Shown here in pieces: positions 57,301 through 64,000 of a stretch of DNA of 64,000 nucleotides. Source of the DNA: Rhizaria sp. SCN 62-66 (Eukaryota; Rhizaria, unplaced); the NCBI GenBank assembly GCA_001724265.1, contig MEDY01000001.1, positions 124,001-188,000 of the forward strand, read 5' to 3'. Position 1 is the stretch's first letter, and each line of letters starts with the position of its first letter. The notes beneath the pieces are model-generated. The model saw only the letters and a list, made by a program, of their open reading frames with translations, was not told the DNA's origin and did not search any database. Made by a program: the position numbers and the translations under genes.

Positions 57301-60300
57301 GTCGTGCGTGAGCGTCACGCGCAGGTCCTCGCCCATGAGCGTGAACGTGTGCGAGGTGAGCACGGAGACCACGGTCACGGAGTAGCCCTGGCCGTCGCCG
57401 CCCAGGCCGAGCCCCAGCCCGCTCAGCGTCGTCACCGGCGCCGCGGGCGGGGTCTCGGCCGCAGCGGCGTCCGCGCCACTGGCGGCGTCGGCGTTGTCTC
57501 CGCTGTTGGCGTTATTATCACTCGAGCTGCTTTCACTGTTGGGGGTGTTGTTCGGCGCGAGCGCAGGAGCGCCAACGTTGGCAGCCGGCAGGTCGCCGTA
57601 GTCGTCGCCCTTGCCATTGTTGTCACCGGAGCCGGAGCCCGCGCGCGCAGAGAGGTCGGGCGGCGTGACGAAGGCGTGCAGCGTGGTCACGTCGTTGCGA
57701 CGGTATAGCCACTGCTGCGCGACGGGATAGTGCGCGAGCGCGGCCGCCTGCAGGGAGAACGGCAGCGGCAGCGGCAGCGGCAGCGCGGAGGGCGTCGACG
57801 ACGACAGCACGGGCGGCAGCGTCAACGCCGCGGAGAAGCTAATGCCGTCAACAGCAGCCGCGGCAGCAGAATGCGCAGTCGCGCCGAGGTACTTAGACGA
57901 ACTAAGGGCCTGCACGTACGCCTCCTCGGGCGTCCCGGGCGTGATCGCGTGCGACAACAGCGGCACTGTTGTCACAGTCGCGGTCTTCGCGGTCGCAGTG
58001 GTCGAATCAGCCGCCCTGTCAAGATCTAGCTCCAGCTCCACAACGCCGAGCGGCCTGGCCTCGCGGCCCGTGGCCGGCGTGACCGCAATCGCCTGCACAG
58101 GCAGCGGCAGCAGCGGGCGCCCATGCGCGTCGCGGTAGCGGCACAGGTGAGCCAACGCGGCCAGCGCGAGCGCGGCCTGGTCCACCTCGACCGTGCTCGC
58201 GTCCGCAGAGGCAGACATGCCGACGCCGCCGGGGCCCGCGACCGCGCCGCCGGCGCCCGAGACGCCCGCGGCCGCGCCGGAGGCCGTGCTCATCTTGGGC
58301 GCCAGCGAGGCCGACAACGTCGTCGCAGAGGGGAAGTGCCGTGCGAAGCGCCGCGAGAGCTCGGCCGACGTAAGCAGGCGCGCGCCGGCGTACGGCTCGC
58401 TCAGCAGCGCGGTCAACGGCGACACATTCGCGCCGTCAGCGCCGTCACCGCTCGCCCCACCGTGGGAGCCGTGGGTGACTGTGAGCCCGGCGGCCTCGAT
58501 CCAGCGCCGCACGCCCGCGCCCGTGGCCCAGACGGCGCTGTTGCCGCCGGCGGGGTTGTCTGCATCGGCGGGGCCTGTGCCGTCGCCCGCGCCCAGCGCG
58601 GCGCCGCCGGCGGCTACAAGGGCGGCGTGGCCGGTCTCGAGCAGCGCCTCGTTGTAGCACCCAGCAACAGCGTCGTAGAGCACCACGGCGGCCTCGCGCG
58701 TCTTTTTCCACAGTAGAGCGGCGCGCTCGCACGCGGCGCGCGCCGCCATCGTCGCCGCTTGCATGCGGCGCAGCGCGGCGACCTTGACTTCGTTGCGCAT
58801 GCCGGCCGTCAGCGCGGCCGAGACGTGCAGCCGCGACATCCCAGCAACGCGGACTGAGATCGCGTCGAGGACCGAAAAAAGCCCGCGGCGGCGGCGCGCG
58901 GCGTCGGCCACGGCGGCGGCCCCGCGGTCGATGTTGTTGCGCAGCCACTGAATGCGCGCGGCGCACTCGAGCAGCTTGGCCGCGGCGTCGGGCAGCAGCC
59001 GGTGGCTGAGGTAGGCCAGCCGGCCCGCGGCCTCTTCTGGGTGCAGCTGCAGCGCGCTCACGGTCGCTGCCAGCCCCTGCACGGCGCCCTCATTCTTGTT
59101 AAGCCGCGCGAGGATGGTCTCACGCTGCGGGCGCAGGGCCAGCAGCGCGGCGCGCGCCTGACGCAGCGACGGCAACGCGTCGCCGCGGTGCGCGGGCTGG
59201 GAGGGGAACAGCGGCGCCAGCGACGGGAACCCGGCCAGCGCGAGCGCGGACGTCTGCTTGCGCGGGATGTGGACAAGGTACGCGTCGTTGGAGCTGCCGC
59301 TGACCGGCGCAGCGGCGTGGGAGCCCCCCTTGTGCTCGCTACCCCCGGCGGCGGCGCCGTCCGAGACATAGTCACCGCCGTCCTCATCAGGATCGTCATC
59401 GTCATCGTCGTCGTCTTCGTTGTCATGCTCTGCGACGTCCGACAGCGCGCGGAAGCCGCGCGCGGTGGGCACCTGTAACTGGTGCTGCTGCTGCCGCTGG
59501 ATCTTCTGCTGTTGCTGTTGCAGCCGCACGTGCCTGCGTTGCTGCAGCCGTTGCTCCAGCAGCAGCACGAGCGCACTGGCCTCGTCGACTTGCTTCTCCA
59601 CGGCGGTCAGCTCGCGGCGCCACATCGCGCTGCGCTCGCGCGCCTGCTCCAGCCGCTGCGCCGCCACGCGCAGCTCCGCGGCTGCATTGCGCGCGCCGCG
59701 CCGCAGCTGCAGTCCTGCCGCGAGCGAGTCGGCGGCGTCGCGCGCGAGCTCGTACCGCTGGCGCAGCGCGTCCGTGTCGGCGCAGACGAGCTTGTGTTCG
59801 CGCGCGGTGGCATTAAGCCGTTCGGCCGCGTGGCGGTGCTTGGCGCTAAACCGCGCGAGCTGGTGCTGCGCCGTCAGCCGCGTGCGCAGGACCGAGAGCA
59901 GCTCGTCCTCGAAGCCCGCGGCGGTGGAGCGCAGGGACGCGCGCGTGCGGTCTGTGACCATGAGCAGCGCCCAGTCCGAGGACGAGGTCGCGAGCGCGGA
60001 CGCGGCCGATGCGGCGGCGGCCGTAAAGCTCGAGTACAGGAGCGCGTACCCGTGGGCCGCGGAGACCACGTGCGCGACTGAGAGCGAGAGCCGCGTCGGG
60101 AGCTGGCCAGCGCTCAGACTCGTCGCCACAGCCGCGGACGCGCGGGCACTCGCGCCGCCGCTGGCGCTCGACGCAGCGGACGTGGAAATGTTGATCGAGG
60201 GCAGGGAAGCGGTGTAGACTGCGGTGGCGTCGCGGGGCAGCGCGAGCGCGGCGTCAGTGAAGAGGTACGACTGCGGCGTGGCGAGGCGGTGGTATCGCAG

Positions 60301-61125
60301 ACTGGCGCCTACACAAACCGCACCATCACTCACCCCCGCGCTGTCACTGCTTTCAGTCGCAGCGGCGGACGAGCAAGAGGAGAGCGCGGAGAGCGCGGCC
60401 GCGAGGGGCGCGAAGACGACGCCGTGGGCCGAGGCCGTGACGGGCACCGCTGGGGGCGCGTTGCGGGGGCGCGCGACGCCTCCGACGCCGCCGCCGCCGC
60501 CAGAGGGCGAGGGCTGCAGCGGCGAGGCGTCCGGACCAATAGGAAACGCACCCCCGTCGGCGGCCGAGGCCGATGTGGCGGTGGACGCGGTGACCGCGGC
60601 GGCGAGGGTGGGAGGGAGTGGCACCCAGGGGTTGTGTAGCGCGGCGGCGACCGCGGCCGAGCCGGGCGCGGGCGGCGCGTGGGCCAGACACGCCGCCGCG
60701 GGCGTGCCCGGAACCGTCACAGTCGCGAACGCCGCGCCCACGTTGTCGGCGTCGACGCTGGCGGTGTCTGCGGGGCCGGCGCGCGACGCGGAGAGCAGCG
60801 ATGTGGCGAGGGCGGCGACAGAGGGCGTGAGTCGCTGAGTGACCGTGGCGGGCACGGGGGGCGTGACGCCAGCTGCGGAGGCGCTGCCGGAGGCCTTGTT
60901 GTCGCGCAAGATGCCCGGGAGCTGCGAGGAGAAGCCCGGCGCGTGGTAGTAGCCCACGGGCAGCGAGTGCAGGTGCGTGCACGTGGCGCGAGTTGCTGAG
61001 GAGGGCACGTCGCTGCCGCCGCCGCCAGCGCCGCCGGAGGAGGAGGAGACGTCGGAGACGTAGGACGTGTAGGAGCCGCCCTTAGGGACAAAGCGCAGCG
61101 ACGGCTGCGGGTAGCCTTGGGACAT
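48343..61125 (-). CDS. Giant (about 4260 aa) protein with C-terminal TLDc domain
   Basis: Single-exon frame from the ATG at 61125 to TAA. An upstream non-ATG extension is open to 61305 but contains splice-acceptor-like sequence and is probably 5' UTR. The last roughly 185 residues are a TLDc domain: SLKTLVRQMPKGARVRPWGCVFD, HGGSLVKFYEHA, SLVVARDALGRVFGGFCSKKW, GTGECFVFQF, FGGGGDEALFFDKQL, and KTFNNDCLS with FELWAQLPLQ at the very end. TLDc proteins (OXR1, NCOA7) are linked to oxidative stress resistance and bind the V-ATPase. Upstream is a coiled coil (about 400-570), an Asp/Ala-rich acidic tract (about 1445-1490), a possible PH/GRAM-like strand set (HDIVAVEWVEDPVYV, about 1650), a His-rich tract (about 1995-2020) and an Arg/Glu/Gln-rich helix (about 3900-3930). 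Most of the rest is Ala, Ser and Gly rich. No TAG occurs in its 4261 codons. Confidence 0.87.
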   Translation of the reverse strand: MSQGYPQPSLRFVPKGGSYTSYVSDVSSSSGGAGGGGSDVPSSATRATCTHLHSLPVGYYHAPGFSSQLPGILRDNKASGSASAAGVTPPVPATVTQRLTPSVAALATSLLSASRAGPADTASVDADNVGAAFATVTVPGTPAAACLAHAPPAPGSAAVAAALHNPWVPLPPTLAAAVTASTATSASAADGGAFPIGPDASPLQPSPSGGGGGVGGVARPRNAPPAVPVTASAHGVVFAPLAAALSALSSCSSAAATESSDSAGVSDGAVCVGASLRYHRLATPQSYLFTDAALALPRDATAVYTASLPSINISTSAASSASGGASARASAAVATSLSAGQLPTRLSLSVAHVVSAAHGYALLYSSFTAAAASAASALATSSSDWALLMVTDRTRASLRSTAAGFEDELLSVLRTRLTAQHQLARFSAKHRHAAERLNATAREHKLVCADTDALRQRYELARDAADSLAAGLQLRRGARNAAAELRVAAQRLEQARERSAMWRRELTAVEKQVDEASALVLLLEQRLQQRRHVRLQQQQQKIQRQQQHQLQVPTARGFRALSDVAEHDNEDDDDDDDDPDEDGGDYVSDGAAAGGSEHKGGSHAAAPVSGSSNDAYLVHIPRKQTSALALAGFPSLAPLFPSQPAHRGDALPSLRQARAALLALRPQRETILARLNKNEGAVQGLAATVSALQLHPEEAAGRLAYLSHRLLPDAAAKLLECAARIQWLRNNIDRGAAAVADAARRRRGLFSVLDAISVRVAGMSRLHVSAALTAGMRNEVKVAALRRMQAATMAARAACERAALLWKKTREAAVVLYDAVAGCYNEALLETGHAALVAAGGAALGAGDGTGPADADNPAGGNSAVWATGAGVRRWIEAAGLTVTHGSHGGASGDGADGANVSPLTALLSEPYAGARLLTSAELSRRFARHFPSATTLSASLAPKMSTASGAAAGVSGAGGAVAGPGGVGMSASADASTVEVDQAALALAALAHLCRYRDAHGRPLLPLPVQAIAVTPATGREARPLGVVELELDLDRAADSTTATAKTATVTTVPLLSHAITPGTPEEAYVQALSSSKYLGATAHSAAAAAVDGISFSAALTLPPVLSSSTPSALPLPLPLPFSLQAAALAHYPVAQQWLYRRNDVTTLHAFVTPPDLSARAGSGSGDNNGKGDDYGDLPAANVGAPALAPNNTPNSESSSSDNNANSGDNADAASGADAAAAETPPAAPVTTLSGLGLGLGGDGQGYSVTVVSVLTSHTFTLMGEDLRVTLTHDPTARGAAGPHPDSQHADAQAHGAGAAAETGAAHDGSNSAVVAVTPSSAQRAAGVTITVSSSSSSAATGAAGDGMLALPPPQSHSQHSPLAPTASAPALVSPLASSAAGSAASGAVAGSGDVASAPIPSPSAGAVAPSGNVSRATLMASDIDSSGLGGLQSKLLYRDDIVPADDDSDGADDDTDTKTDVDVDFDADADADPEAEASADADADTVADVKQESARPAATVPVKETSSKKKGLTVSFALASDAESVTSQQSSASNNSGVSNSTPVDKDGDGRGGLASPEPSPTAAQQAQATDTSAFEYLVFPPSNAHAHSPTANVTNAPPRQKAACVFPSVAPNSLPPAPAPVPPLPLHAHGCAPSLTPRAPPLLTVALHDIVAVEWVEDPVYVRPDGTQCTCFTEFVVLPSGAVARRQRLDAEWRPQRFLDAIRRAQPFPDPGASAASSATASGPAASAARRARGRELAVAATAALESCFDAPPDPTMPAHTSPATAVTSVAGSGVVAAAGDAPATVEPRDSLNHIALAKRAVAKHAVEDGVALAAALAVTKADAAAAAAAAASAVAASASLVISSPNLVITGASDNNALQLHAPSASATPSAFSSDDASSAGGALVVPLLLPMSSHGGDTTQRHQQQPRARAELPKMTPLTAARADWPQGMSPMFSPSSAHMTPQSAFDASMTSPSGSAGDKQGGGAAVMPAFALTTLPSGAPAIASTGSHSHVHSHTHAHAHGHGHGHHGRSHAAKTDVPEPRVPSAAELAAALPDVIAHSRGHALSSFVSSLPVLAAADALPPGAVVVAMCEGAACGRLHFDPATANLPLLRAGGLLAPEATGATAGTANSAAAAAASAGAGVLGVQMSVLPSASATGGAGAVCATEVLPVISALQRIDASLNRSPRNSSSSSSSGSSTGRRSSATGPLPAPGQLGYLPSSSADATGAALPRRARLYLHLRPGYANVADRVAAVLGGALLPTGARGDDAVGSAADVAARATVGNGMTHEAVVRWRHWCEQFRPGRSTPALLVAPPALLAECALGSSNHKTAAGVDYVNVARSGPGMCAGSSLRARGDEDAPVISLFGDVRSIHYLFTSLKAALTHAMLSPQSLTPVPLCADYGGRRTTAAAPLWSPRPAADAGAELEDARLNIALPPRLSPHPYADPVGAPLPRVGSRHSAAAAAGAAHGFFSLHHLLDLHQAASGTAGGLATGTAADTEALFDPAAAGDVANGMFAKMSLFLPSASDHASPADAAAAAERAANALQARFGVFAGTALAAAALRSGAYGVPPRTAAGHCGTVAGGDLGYGRERPPPPPLVAPLAWIHDALSPAPLAGAFEAAPGLDPALTVAGVPVYWSEPASKPHAKGAKAAAKRSIAAVHRVSLPTMLPPNAAPAVVMAPTAAAAARAGPFAGDLKRHALSRKSARELATAGSAAAYAAAAAAASAAAAGVNTDYGVEAAARAGVVMAPVAAHPLRLLATLAYASASCARYSKDAGGCLVAPVYGTTAQPDAGTSTAFTGHSAAFADAWVASIAAAAAAAGRSDQPALSRAQRALLLALARVLLPARVIRRRRYARSSSSSSCARSHSSPGSKKSVNAAAGVLALPAPAPYALDISIGVASGAASAAPLLAVLAPALHKLYTAAVTSLARRSGRVAAKPEKSADSSDDDEDDGVESDDDDNDYDCDPECAHKECKQQDTGLTNDEIAHACALYTAIVADHGNNGVHAVADETSGRTRRRADVLTLPHSVKPRVGAETSLHALAQWYLPLPRPATHPLSVAALALALAPSVLLLLPPTAPGGLLHAAQQQPRRGRRMSLMSMFSPSAASPASAAVPAGAASGVPGGGVPLSPAAYMTSASGAAAAGAGGSGGEGAHVSLFDRGGGDDGAGVNTDGLHAWWSQYPVPTAAGGRDNASVATAAALAAAHTAVVVAGVASLPCSGADTAPLSASATDGTHDGSGVFDASSAAGSTPLLMLMLNSLGAHSLPRAAFPALAASASAVSERRLVATGSNPASFSDSDSYALVPSSSGVSAASSIASAAAAAAAAPDAVLAQSLRPPALVAAAAAAFVGHLHAAAAPADSAHSAHSAHSAQGAGGGGLGALLAVSVHSAVSLPLLWLPRATLLAHSGGAHSHTAAGVPAPIAPAAVAAAAGVLQTRSLLPVSAPLLPAAVAAYAASAAAAASARSAMITGWRSFSTGPSAGAGTGAGHLFDMLRPSRSMLALSAIDSPEPRLSVRDDDAHGVSSNAPQPQSSQLLSPSSGVVAAVGAAISVLAAAAAGAVSSAAPVLEASARGALWGGVALLRCIRPLDPPTPLVPALASIASSSSGATAATNSKAHTAALGVNSNSNGLGSSGSGGNGAAAPSVTGRLVAAAAAAAAAGKPDLSFKTGVLTLRGDLPLLGLTGLTPAAAASALGPENARAVAASTAAAATAAAVAGAGTVSSSSAAVAATGSAGAGGGAGGSGNGGGSGASAGSEDDGGVAIIRTGGALGFVVGVSTATQHQQQRAPAAWDKGTAPHTAPHAVPHVVALVTGVTVDGHPNASFPGTFATATPDGGAAAHGHTAAGSDGAAASSSDSGGDGDGWALRVSSLRHRQVAPVAFAEGVVRQRLGALKRDAAAVAAARREREQRKEQQRRERDRERELQRERETERAQQRGRQRQQKQPQSHLQPPPSQQQQQQVAVAGATPLSTASAASSVAGGDAQKQVSPQSAASQQQQQQQQEMSAASPGGAAAAVSPKGGSAASGSAVTGAAKPASGSGDSKDAALAAAAQAAKSYLAARTGAAGGDSDGDSDGEGDAATGARGGDHLFRGVVHSTAHVALRGASRILPADSLKTLVRQMPKGARVRPWGCVFDVATHGGSLVKFYEHAAAQAPDASLVVARDALGRVFGGFCSKKWVRGAGAVGTGECFVFQFDPALVLYRWSGETRFYANAGFEGISFGGGGDEALFFDKQLAEGKSGRSKTFNNDCLSTEPLFKVAAFELWAQLPLQ
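55073..55145 (-). repeat. His-rich tract (HSH/HAH/HGH repeats) in TLDc protein
   Basis: Minus-strand codons give alternating His with Ser, Thr, Ala and Gly over about 24 residues. Such stretches bind Zn, Ni or Cu ions in other proteins, though here it may be only low complexity. Confidence 0.8.
56660..56790 (-). repeat. Asp/Ala acidic repeat tract in TLDc protein
   Basis: Imperfect repeats of GAC/GCC codons read as alternating Asp with Ala, Val, Thr or Glu (DVDVDFDADADAD). The unit is six bases and imperfect. It makes a strongly acidic disordered segment. Confidence 0.8.
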
Positions 61126-61822
61126 GCGGGCAGGGCCGGCGCAAGCGTAGGACGGCAAAGACTCACGTGGGAAGAGGCGGAGTTGAGGTTGTTCGGGAGG
61201 AGGTACTGAAGTGCCGACTGCAGAAGAGATTCGGGTTTGAAGAAAGCATGGGACAGGTATATTATAATAAATAAGCGGCAAAATACAAAAATCGACGACA
61301 CACACGAAAATATACCCGGGAAACAGCTATCAATTGTGGATGATGAGGTTCAGCTCAAGTTTCGGTGGTCGAGCGTTGAACAATCAGATATTCCAGAAGT
61401 GTGCGTGTCGATCATCGTCAAGTTGCATAGCATTCTATTCTCATATAGTATACAGCAATTTCTATCAACACATAGTGCGGCACACCGAATCATACTCGAA
61501 GTATACGGATCCAAGCAGTTCTTCAGCTACTTTGTCGTTGGCTGCTGGACTGCCTGTGGCGGAGTGGCGGGACTGTCTGCTGCTCAGATTTTGGCAAAGG
61601 TGAATGATATGATTTCATCGTCAGAAGCGCTATATTTCTTTGGCCGGTTTTGAAAATCAATGCTCTTATTTGTCTTTCAATTATACCTCTTGGGAGTTTG
61701 TTCTCGTAGGTGTTCTTGCCCCTCGAGGTGCAAGCTGTTCCTCTCACCTCATTGTCAGCACGTTTACAGGAAGGATGTGTACGGATGACGATTGGGTACG
61801 CTGACCACCGTACTCCATCATC
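61126..61822. other. Intergenic region upstream of TLDc gene
   Basis: Contains the promoter and 5' UTR of the minus-strand TLDc gene. On the minus strand CTTCTGCAG at about 61220 looks like a 3' splice site, so a 5' UTR intron is possible. On the plus strand a 139-codon open stretch (61237-61653, TGA) is AT-rich, lacks the coding bias of the neighbours and overlaps the promoter, so it is not called as a gene. Confidence 0.5.
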
Positions 61823-62808
61823 ATGAACACTACCTGCTCAACTCAGCAAATTGCTGGCGTTGCATGATGCTGATCTTGCAGCCGTGTTTAGAGCTCATGC
61901 TTCTTCAACCGACGATATTGCCGCATCTACTGCTGTTGCAGCTGCAGCTGCAGTTGCGGCTGTCGCCGGCACCTGTGCCAACGTCCGTCAAGACCCTCTT
62001 GCCTTTTCCTCAGCTTATCGAGACCTGCTCCTCGAGATGAACGCTACGCTCGCGAGCGTGGCGATTAGGCTCGATGCAGTCGAGGGCACACTCGCTGGCT
62101 TGACGGACGCGGTCGCTGGCTCGACGGACAGTGTCGATGTCATGGATGACAGCATGGCCCGTTTTTTAGGCTACATCCGGCGTCACAGCACGTTTGCCGC
62201 TGAGCATAAGGCTAAGATTGACAGCTCTAACGCCGCTGCCATTGAGCGCCACAATCAACGGACCCAACAGGCACGCGGTTACCGAGCATAGCAACACCTC
62301 CATGCGTACTTTAGCGAGATCTGTCAACACGTTTATTGCGAGGCTCAACAACACATGTGAGCCTGTGATGATGGCGGATGTGGGCCTCAACAGCACGGCC
62401 CAGCTGAAGGCTGCTGCTGCCGACCTTGGATACTACACTTCACCGAGTGCGTCGATGGCTGCGCCGTCGGGAGTGCAGCATGCTGCGCTGCTGACCCTCC
62501 CTACTCACTCATCACATGTCATGCCATGTACGTGCTCCTTGTTAAATACGTATCATCAAGAAACAAATGACCGGCTCGACCAACTTCAGGACCAGCTAGG
62601 CCACATCTGTATATGTGTCGACATCCACCCACAACACGGCTTTCTGTGCCAAAGATGGACAAAAGACAGACAAGACAACATCTGCGGCATGAGTGTACGC
62701 ATGAACGCTACGATCGCGTGCATATGCGGCAGGATCAAAGACTTCGGCGCCGCAAGCCGTGATATTCATACGATGTTGACCTCAAGTAGCAGGGTGGCTA
62801 ATGACTGA
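61823..62808 (+). pseudogene. Frame-disrupted small coding region, coiled-coil and Cys-containing; function unknown
   Basis: Three successive plus-strand frames look coding but do not join. ATG 61823 gives 14 codons (MNTTCSTQQIAGVA, TGA). The +1 frame then runs to a TAG at 62289 and a TGA soon after, with a coiled-coil-like part (ATLASVAIRLDAVEGTLAGL). From about 62260 the next +1 frame runs to TGA at 62806-62808, with heptads (NDRLDQLQDQLG) and a Cys-rich stretch (HICICVDI, CICGRIKDF). Codon use is less GC-biased than in the neighbouring genes. The best reading is one decayed gene with two frameshifts, or two small genes; splicing or programmed +1 shifting was considered but no splice pair fits. 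I do not recognise a family. Confidence 0.4.
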
Positions 62809-63190
62809 CTTTAGTGGGAGGCCTTTTGTTGATTCGCATGCATGTTGTTTGAAAATAGATAACGAGAAATCACGTTGAAATACATCAAGGCTCTACGGAA
62901 CAAGGTATTGCAAAATACACGATTATATTGAGAGATCTTTGGTTAGGTCATCCGTGACTCTCGAGTTACTTGTGATCCCAGCCCGCTGCAAAGCCGGTCG
63001 CTCGATCGCTAGTAGCCGAAGGAGACGGAAGGCGAATAAAAACTGTTTCGTTCGCGTCATCGCAATCGTTATTTCCCACATTTCTTTCGATTTGCGAATT
63101 TAATATGGAGCATTCTGACTAAATTTATGATTCTCAATTCAACAGACGCTATTTTATGCCTCATTTTTCTCCTTCGTAGTGGCAAGCACG
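62809..63190. other. Intergenic region upstream of cathepsin C gene
   Basis: AT-rich spacer carrying the presumed promoter and 5' UTR of the cathepsin C gene. No other feature recognised. Confidence 0.5.
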
Positions 63191-64000
63191 ATGTTGAGGA
63201 CTATCATCATCGCTGCTTGGGTTGCGGCCATCTCCATGGTCGCTGCCGACCTCCCCATCCACTGCCTCAGTTCGCAGGTCCGTTATTCCGCCGAGAAATG
63301 CCCTATCGTACTATCTACAGTCCAATTAAACCGCGTCTTCGCCTCCTAAGGTATCCACTTTGCTCATTATCTCTTATCTCTTCTCTCCTTCGTCTTTTGC
63401 CTCCTCCAAACCGCGCGCCCGTTTCTCTGTATGCAGGTGGCCGGCACGTGGGAGTTTAGCCTCGGCTCTGCGGACTCGCCGACGCCGGACTTGTGCGGCT
63501 ACCGCCAGCCGGACAAGTCTAAGCACCACCTGGACGGCTCGTACCGCTACACGCTGTCCCCCGTCGCGACGACCACGGTCTCGCTGACGCTGCCCAACGT
63601 CGTCGCCTCCACGGGCCCGCACTCGATCGGCAACGGCACGTGGACCATGGTCTACGACGAAGGCTTTATGCTGACGATGACGGACGGCGAGTTCTTCGCC
63701 TTCAACGCCTACAAGCCCAAGAAGGGCACGATGCTCAGCAACATCAAGCCTGAGCGCTACATCTCCTTCTGCGACCGCACGCTCATCGGCTGGTTCCGCC
63801 GCGGCGACCGCTTCGGCTGCTGGCAGGGCCGCCAGACCAAGCCTGCGTACCCGAACCTCCGCATCGCCGCCGCGAGCGCCAACTCGGCCGAGGTTGACTT
63901 CGCCGTCGTCGCTCCCGACTCCCTGCCCAACAAGAACAACCACAATCATGCCAACGCGGCGACGCAGCGCGGACCCGTGTCCCCGTTCCCGTCATTGCTG
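63191..64000 (+). CDS. CTSC: Cathepsin C / dipeptidyl peptidase 1, 5' part; 3' end outside window
   Basis: Exon 1 is 63191-63277 and exon 2 starts at 63437 and runs off the right edge; the 159-nt intron has a GTCCGT donor and an ATGCAG acceptor, phase 0. Exon 1 encodes a signal peptide (MLRTIIIAAWVAAISMVAA) then DLPIHCLSSQ. Exon 2 gives the exclusion domain specific to cathepsin C: GTWEFSLGS at its start, then WTMVYDEGFMLTMTDGEFFA, and CDRTLIGWFRRGDRFGCW. This domain makes the enzyme a tetrameric exopeptidase that removes N-terminal dipeptides in lysosomes. The papain-like catalytic domain, with its Cys, His and Asn, lies beyond the window, so activity cannot be judged. Confidence 0.93.

Noticed and set aside
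61237-61653. 139-codon plus-strand frame
   Set aside because: AT-rich, no coding bias like the neighbours, overlaps the promoter and 5' UTR of the TLDc gene, no recognisable motif.

Overview
This window is nuclear DNA of a unicellular eukaryote. Genes are long and very GC-rich at third codon positions. They carry Ala, Ser, Gln, Asn and His low-complexity inserts, sit on both strands between AT-richer spacers, and several have one spliceosomal intron of about 110-255 nt. The lineage cannot be fixed from the sequence. Most products are recognisable eukaryotic families: VPS13, TMEM41B/VTT, LMBRD1, PDE6D, SRR1, ABCC, TLDc and cathepsin C.

Layout, left to right. A long RNA-binding-like low-complexity protein (-, runs off the left edge). 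A nucleoside hydrolase (-), divergent from an SRR1-domain protein (+). An LMBRD1-like lysosomal membrane protein (+). A helical protein resembling C1orf109/AIRIM (-), divergent from a PDE6D prenyl-binding protein (+). A TMEM41B-like VTT-domain scramblase candidate (+). A secreted LamG-fold protein (-), divergent from a 20-kb VPS13-type bridge-like lipid transfer protein (+). A head-to-head pair of paralogous four-TM proteins of unknown family (- and +). An ABCC/MRP-type ABC transporter (-). A roughly 4260-residue protein ending in a TLDc domain (-). A frame-disrupted small coding remnant (+). The 5' part of cathepsin C / dipeptidyl peptidase 1 (+, runs off the right edge).

The most important observation concerns the genetic code. 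The VPS13 gene is open in one frame for 6683 codons except for four in-frame TAG codons, and the ABC transporter has one in-frame TAG near its N-terminus. In all five cases the same frame continues immediately, and recognisable family sequence lies on both sides in three of them. No TAA or TGA interrupts these frames, and none of the 12 complete genes ends with TAG (8 TAA, 4 TGA). This points to UAG being a sense codon or being efficiently read through.

Other points. The 5' splice sites are almost all GTACGN rather than GTAAGT. A VTT-family scramblase candidate lies near a VPS13-type lipid bridge. The ABC transporter has a Tyr in place of a Walker A Gly in NBD1. The nucleoside hydrolase has Cys in place of the usual active-site His. 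Functionally the window leans toward membrane, lipid and endolysosomal proteins (VPS13, TMEM41B, LMBRD1, cathepsin C, ABCC), though eukaryotic neighbours need not be co-regulated.
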